Shown here: positions 57,985 through 64,000 of the stretch, piece by piece
How the letters are laid out: each line of letters opens with the position of its first letter
Numbering within the stretch: position 1 is the stretch's first letter
Source: Deroplatys truncata
Lineage: Eukaryota > Arthropoda > Insecta > Mantodea > Mantidae
Reading direction: 5' to 3'
Assembly: GCA_030765065.1 (NCBI GenBank)
Contig: CM060976.1
Location: 57,272,539-57,336,538 of the forward strand
Length of the DNA: 64,000 bases
Program-made: the position numbers and the translations under genes
Notes under the pieces: generated by a model
Database searches by the model: none
What the model saw: only the letters and a program-made list of their open reading frames with translations
Told to the model about the DNA's origin: nothing

Positions 57985-60760
57985 AAAATAATTTACTAGC
58001 TTTATGCGTTATCATCCATGATTACTTCTTTTCCACAGCATTTTGAGAATGTGTCACATTCACATAAATTTCTTTACCCGCTATTGTTTACTAGTAGGTA
58101 TAAAAATTACTCCTATGAACGTTTATTTTCCTATCTACTTCATTTTAATCGAGATAAAGCTTTCCGGAAATAGATGCATTACGATTTCGTTATAGATACA
58201 AAGGCAATGTTTTAAAACTGAATGCTATATGTATACTCTTTCCATTAAACTTGAGAACAACTGAATATCGACAGGACTTTTGAACACATCGAACAATCCA
58301 TAACGGATATCTCAGAAATGGCTAATGCCACAAAAAAAGTTGTTTGAAATAAATTATGTGTTTTAATGAGATCTACGAAAATTCGGTTTATTATTGCTTA
58401 ACGTTTACAAGTTATACAAGATTATACAGAATTCCTTCTGAATGAAAAGTACTTCAAAGGCTATTCACAGAAAATTCGAGATATACATTTTATTTATCAT
58501 GTAAAATATATTTAATATATAGTACATTAATCAAAATCATTGAGTCACATTCTTTAGAAAATAAAAAAATTCGAAAAATGTTCCATGAAAAGTGTAGTTG
58601 GGAGTAAGGAGACTGTTCTAAAAATCTGCGTGTCACATCTTTGGAAGATGCTGAACTTAAATATCAAGTGTAGTGTTTATCCTACTCATTGTCTTTAAGT
58701 TATGTTATTCATAGACACACACGCGGATCTTTTTCTAAAAATGCATATTTACTTTCTCTACTACATACAGTAAGTGGGGAAGTTCTGTATTTATCACCGA
58801 AAAATTCTATGTCGAGATTTAAACAAAAAAATATATTTTAAGGACCTCTGAATACAAAAAGTGCATTTTTATAAAAAGGTTCGTGTGTCTGTCAGTCTGT
58901 CAGCCCGTGTGTGTGGTCTGTGAATAGCATAACTCAAAAATAAAATGTCCGATAGATACCTAACATAGTATTTAAGTTTAGTATCCTCCAAGGATGCGAC
59001 ACGAAGATTTTCAAGAAATTCCTTCAACCGCCAACTACCCTTTACATGGAATGTTTTTCAAAATTTTGGTTTACTAAAAAATGGCTCTAACGATTTTTAT
59101 TATAATACTATATATGAAAGAGATTTAAATGGCAAATAAAATGTATATTTTGAATTTTCTGGGTATAGTCTTTGAAGTCCGGTTCATTCGGAAGGAATTC
59201 TGTACAATATTGTATAAACTGATAAACGCTAAGCGATAGACGAAAACGTACTACACAATTAATGTAGATCGCTTTAAAACAGGCAATTTATTTCAAATAA
59301 GTTTTTTTTTGTGGCAAAAGCCATTTGTGGGATATGAGTTATTAATGGTTCGAATTGTTCATTCCTTCGTCATTCTTTAAAGTTTTTTCCATATTAAATT
59401 GGTTCTCGTGATTGCGTAGAAAAACAGTATGGAATTTTAAGGCCAGATATAGCTTCCAGTTCTTAAACATTTGACTATCGTTGTTCTCTTAGTGCCTGTA
59501 ACTGAATGTGTAATTTACCTATTTCAGCAAGGGTATATTTGGATTAAAACGTAGTAGATATAAACGTTTTCGTAGGAATCTTTGTATTCTCACTAATAAA
59601 TGATAGAGGGTAGAGAAAACCATGTGATGTGTCACATCAAATTTTTGTTTTATTGAAGGGTCTCAAAGCTTGTATTTTCAGTGAATTCTCGGTGTCGAAC
59701 TTGGGTAGAATCCAATACCTTCTATACCTACATGGAATATTTTTCGAAAGTTTTCATTTGGCTCTAACGATTTTGATTAAAATTCATATATTTAAGATAT
59801 TTTAATGACCAATGAAATGTTTATCTTTAATTTTCTGGTAATGTCCCCAAAAGTCCTCTTCATTACGAAAGAAATTTGCATAACTGGTAAACTGTAAGAG
59901 ATAAATAAAATGTTTCTACACAAAAAATGTAGATCGTGTTAAAACACACCATTTATGTAATATACATTTTTTTGTGCAGTGCACCATTTTCGAGATATTC
60001 GAATTTTCCAATACTTAGTTTTTCTCATATGGGAAATCGTTATTGTTTCATTTATTTCTTTATCTTTTTTTATGTCTTGGACATGCAAACAGAATGAAAT
60101 GATCCACATAGCAACCAGCTCTTAAAATATTTAACTATCGCTTAAAGCCTACCATATTCCCCTTGCACCTACAAGAAAATTAGCAATAAGATAGTTTCTG
60201 CAAGCGTTTATCTGTATTAACATGAAGTTAATAAATAGCTTTTAAAAATAGTTTATACAAGAGTAGAGAAAGTCATGTGAGTGTAACACATTGGAGTTTT
60301 AATGTTGGGTTTACTTCCACTACCGACTATCTATAGTAAGTAAGAGGATGTATGGTATTCCACCCTAAACTCCGATGTAGATTTCACCCGAAACACATTT
60401 TTTGCGGCGCCCTGAATCCAAAACACGACATTTTTAGAAAAGGATTCTTGTGCGTGTGTGCCTTTGAACAGCAAAACCTAAAAAACAAATGCCAGATACA
60501 TACCAAACTTAGCACTGAGGTTCAGCATCTTCTAAAATGCGACCCCAAGACTTCAAAGAAAATTCCCCCCACCTCAAATGTGGAATATTTTTCAAAATTT
60601 TCCAATATGTCAAAACTATCCCCAAAGATTTAATTATAATGTATCTTTAAGATATTTACATGATTAGTAAAATTTATGTCTTCATCCGGAAAGAATTTCA
60701 TATAATTTTGTTTTTTACTACGTGCCTAGTAGGTAGAGGACATAAATTACATTTCTTCGC
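57985..60760. repeat. Cluster of four old Rep-A copies
   Basis: 57985-58748 is in minus orientation, and its head meets the head of a plus copy at 58749-59650. 59650-60310 (end GAGTAGAGAAAGTCATGTG) and a head-only copy from about 60310 follow in plus orientation. All are much more diverged than the copies inside the palindrome. Confidence 0.7.
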
Positions 60761-61034
60761 GTTTCGAACTCCTTTATCTGGTACTTTAATTCTAAAACAG
60801 ATGAAAGAATGAGGATAGAAAATTTTGGACAGGAAATTCGCAATAGAAAGAAAGCATCCTACCGACCCGGGGAAAGCACGAAAAGTCTCATGGTCAAGTG
60901 GCCGGCCTATAACGGATTAGTGAGTCAAATAAAGTATAAAAAGTAAATAAATTCCAGCCTGCATTCGTTCAGGTTGATATCTATAAAAATTAGGAATAAA
61001 GTTGGAATTAGACTTCCTTAAAAACGAAATGAAA

Positions 61035-61095
61035 GTATATTTCATCTACAAAACAGAGTTCGAGCCCGGATCAACCGAATGCGAGCCTCACACGT
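61035..61095 (-). repeat. tRNA-like B-box fragment
   Basis: On the minus strand GGTTGATCCGGGCTCGAACT follows GTGAGGCTCGCATTC, which resembles the T-arm side of the SINE heads in this window. No body could be traced. Confidence 0.35.
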
Positions 61096-61275
61096 TATTT
61101 GGAGCTCTTAAAATTCAGTAAGTCAACATGAACTAAATATTCACGTTAAAGCTCTAAGTTTTAGTTTAACATATAGTTTATTTACCTTACGTTACTATTA
61201 CATTTCGAGAGGGTATCCACTACACGATACTCTTTTCAGAAGCACTGGTTACAACACTGACTTTTCTGTACTTAC

Positions 61276-61430
61276 TGGCATAAGAAAGTGTAAAAAGTGT
61301 CGCCGTGTATGAGGAATTTGCCAGGAAAGAGGATTTCGCAGCACGACGATGCCTTCTTCCACAGCCCCGTCATGAATATTACATCAAAATGTCCCGCCCT
61401 TCCACCTTCCTGGCATTGACCTACCATAAT
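61276..61430 (-). CDS. Candidate exon, unrecognised
   Basis: The GC-richer 155-bp block has an acceptor-like TTTTCTCAG and a donor (CCA then GTAAGTA) and one fully open frame of 51 codons (VGQCQEGGRAGHFDVIFMTG at its start, ending FYTFLC). It lies upstream of the Neto CUB1 exon on the same strand. It leaves in phase 2, while that exon enters in phase 1, so the two cannot be spliced directly. No CUB or LDLa pattern is present. It may be chance, a missing-neighbour exon, or part of an unknown repeat. Confidence 0.25.
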
Positions 61431-61609
61431 CTGAGAAAAGACGAGAGCTATCTCTTGGGAGCCAATTATGTACTCTTCAGTTAACTCCCAACATTCTCAC
61501 TGCGTACAGTGGAAAACAGCTTTTACACCACAAAACGTTATTAGACAAACACCATTAAGTTGGTTTCGGAACTGAATATTATTTGTGCCATCCGTTCTCT
61601 AAAAATCTG

Positions 61610-62330
61610 TTGTGATGCACTCACATGACTTCACCCTCTATCGTTTATTAGTGGGTATACAAACTATTCTTACTAAAGCTTATTTTTCGGTCTACTACAT
61701 TTTAATCCAAATAAACCTTTGCAGAAATAGCTACATTACACATTTCGTTATAAATGCAAATTAAATGTTTAAGAACAGGTCGCTGTCCGCTGATCTTAAA
61801 ATTCCATACTGTTTCCATGACATTGCGAGAAACAACTGAATGTTGATAGAATGGCAAAGTAATGAACAATTCCAACCATTACCGGATATCTCAGAAATGG
61901 CTTAAGCTGCAAGAAATTTATTTCAAATAAATTGTATGCTTTAAAGAGATCTACATTTCCTGTGTACTACGTTATGACTATTGTTTAAAGTTTACCAGTC
62001 ACACAATTTTGTGCAAAATTCCTTCCGAATGAAATGGACTTCACAGTCTATTCCTACAAAATTCAAGATCTTCATTTTATTTGTAATGTAAATATGTTCA
62101 TTATGGTATTTTAATCCAAATCGTTACAGATATTCTTTAATAAAAATGATAAGACTTGGAAAAATGTTCCATATGCAGGGTAGTTTGGGGTGGGAGGATT
62201 AATTAATGAAAATCTTTCTTGAAAACTTTGTGTTGCATCTTTGAAAGGTACTGAAGCTAAATACCAAGTTTGGTATTTATCCAAAATTTCGTTTTTTATT
62301 TATGCCTCAAAATATATATTTCTGGTTGTA
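61610..62330 (-). repeat. Rep-A copy, old
   Basis: It starts at the right with GCATAAATAAAAAACGAAAT and runs to TTGTGATGCACTCACATGAC at the left, the inverse of the family end. It is diverged but in the right order. Confidence 0.6.
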
Positions 62331-62749
62331 GCGGGATGGTTTAGGTTGGTTGGCCTGGTAGTGGGTTTCTGGCTCAGGAAGTTTACTTTGACGGCTGATC
62401 AAGGTAGAGGATGGATTGGCGGTTGGGTTATGAGATCTTTTCTCGGGGAGTGTGGATAGGAGATGAATAACACTCGAATTCTTCCTTCTCTAGCCCCTTT
62501 AATGTGATAAACCACACTGTTTGTATACTTTCTCGAATCCCCATCACACAAGACTTGCCTTCTCGACCCGTCTACAATCTACATTTAAATTCACATACTT
62601 CCCCTTTCCTATTCCCCTTATGAAGGTAAATATTCTAAAGCAGTCGTTTTCCTCGTTGTGAGTTTATACCCATTTGTGCACTACTATTCTCCCACGGAGA
62701 GACGCGACCTCCTCTGACACTAGCTTGACCGGTAGTTTTACATGAAGTC

Positions 62750-63545
62750 TGAGGCAGTATTTTTAACACTTAAATAATTTCAGTCTAATTATATAATATG
62801 TAAATTCAATAAAAGCCCACCTTGAAGCAACATGTGTATTTAATAATTTGTAAAATGTATGTAACAGTAATTGCAAATGCTTATATTATTGTATATATGT
62901 TTAATAATGCTATATAAATGTATTACGTAATTTAATAATGTAGGAGCTGTGAGAAATAGATCAAAAGTTGCTAACAATCAGGTAGCCTTGAGGCAATAAT
63001 GAATTAGAAAGTTTAAATGTTACTTGTGATTCTTGGAAGCAATAATGCAATTTTAGTGACAGTTTATAAAAATAGCCAATCAACAACCAGAAAAAGCTTT
63101 AGTTAAATGAAGGTATTCTATTGGATTAGGAATAGACAATCAGTGACTTGAAATGCAGAAAGTTACAAGTTTAGGCGGTTGAAATCAATTCAGTTGCCTG
63201 CAGACAGTGTTTGTAACCGGATGCGAGATGCGTCCTCGAGAGATTTAATACGTATTCGTATGAGACGAAAAACAAGTTTACGTGTTAAAAAGTGTAATTA
63301 ATAAATAAAAATAATCTCACAGCTCTCTATATCAGTGAAGTGTTATTTAAATCGTGTCAAGCATTAATAAAAGCGGTGAAGTAAGATTATAATATGTGTA
63401 AGCCTACATTTTTAGTCGCACCACAACCCCGCCAAGACATCCATGTCTCTAACAATAATACTGACGCAGCCGAGGCAAACATAAATATATAATATTTAAA
63501 GAAACAATCAAATTACAAAGTTAATATTTTTTTTAAACTTGGGGC
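62750..63545 (+). repeat. LTR of the gag-only family, 3'-truncated
   Basis: It starts TGAGGCAGTATTTTTAACAC and contains TAGGAGCTGTGAGAAATAGA and AATAATCTCACAGCTCTCTA. Its end is cut near ACTTGGGGC. No interior or partner follows. Confidence 0.75.
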
Positions 63546-63824
63546 ACTTCCCGTCTATTGTATCCCTCTCCTGTGGGCTCTTTCTTGCCTTCAGGAATTC
63601 TATGTAGCCTAAGCGCTTGCTAATGGCCTCACCTGGTTGCTCGTGAAACATTCCTATGTTATGGTTTCAGCTGGTCTCAGTGCGCTCTGAAATACACGGT
63701 TACATAGTTTTACTTTTATTCCCATTATTTTATTTAAATTCTTTTTATTTATTCCTTTCGTTCTTTTCTTACTCTTTGTCGTTAGCCTTTTTATTCCCCC
63801 CTTTCCTAATCCTTCATATTTTCT

Positions 63825-63858
63825 TCTTCTTCTTCTTCTTATTATTATTATTATTTCT
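63825..63858 (+). repeat. (TTC)n(TTA)n microsatellite
   Basis: TTCTTCTTC runs into TTATTATTA inside a pyrimidine-rich stretch; the open frame across it is not a gene. Confidence 0.8.
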
Positions 63859-63904
63859 TTTCGGGCGAATATTATTACTTAATGGTGCAAAATTTTTGGG
63901 CTGA

Positions 63905-63952
63905 ATCCAGTACCTTCTCTACCTACTATTCACGTGGTAGAGAAAGTAATAA
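63905..63952 (-). repeat. Rep-A head fragment
   Basis: Its inverse reads ATTACTTTCTCTACCACGTG then TAGTAGGTAGAGAAGGTA, the family's 5' hairpin. Confidence 0.55.
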
Positions 63953-64000
63953 TAGAACACAAGCGTTGAATATTCAATAAAATTTAACAAATTAATTAAT

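Noticed and set aside
63656-63904. Phenylalanine/leucine-rich membrane-like protein
   Set aside because: The frame crosses pyrimidine-rich and trinucleotide repeats; no start context or homologue.

Overview
The window looks like intronic and flanking DNA from an insect with a large, AT-rich, repeat-laden genome. A hemimetabolous insect (cockroach, termite or stick-insect grade) is my guess, not something the sequence proves. Only two host exons can be read with confidence. Both are on the minus strand: 42452-42709 (second part of a first CUB domain) and 18763-18917 (first part of a second CUB domain). Their order, splice phases and residues fit Neto (neuropilin and tolloid-like), the auxiliary subunit of kainate-type glutamate receptors. 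They are separated by a 23.5-kb intron. The rest of the gene would lie beyond both edges or in parts I cannot recognise.

The dominant structure is a near-perfect palindrome of about 17.7 kb (24138-41838) inside that Neto intron. Each arm is about 8.84 kb and the spacer is 29 bp. From outside to centre each arm holds: a 150-bp MITE-like terminus; two full and one partial copies of a 1,064-bp tandem unit rich in CCAAT boxes; a degenerate lysine-coding repeat with (CG)n(CA)n; about 3 kb of tandem copies of a repeat family (called Rep-A here) also found elsewhere in the window; a promoter/first-exon-like segment ending in a splice donor; about 20 copies of a 76-bp minisatellite; a fossil piece of a protein-primed family B DNA polymerase (Polinton-like); and another CCAAT/CRE promoter-like cassette at the centre. 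The arms differ almost only in homopolymer and microsatellite lengths, plus one substitution that I found. The ends are flanked by TA.

Left part (1-24 kb): SINE pieces, a mariner fossil, an LTR element without coding capacity (4226-8568), a Crypton-like recombinase fossil, a LINE reverse transcriptase fossil, a Rep-A copy, a gag-only LTR element (13771-17332), a LINE C-terminal piece, the Neto CUB2 exon, a 447-bp MITE (21334-21780) and an RTE-type LINE 3' end.

Right part (42-64 kb): the Neto CUB1 exon, three long tRNA-derived SINEs, a 642-bp TIR transposon with a truncated transposase, a LINE 3' end, a Tc1 fossil with both inverted repeats, three more LTR copies of the gag-only family (one with a Rep-A copy nested in it) and a run of old Rep-A copies. 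No rRNA gene, CRISPR array or intact tRNA gene was seen. The only functional link I can argue is that transcription of Neto would read through the palindrome and produce a very long hairpin RNA.
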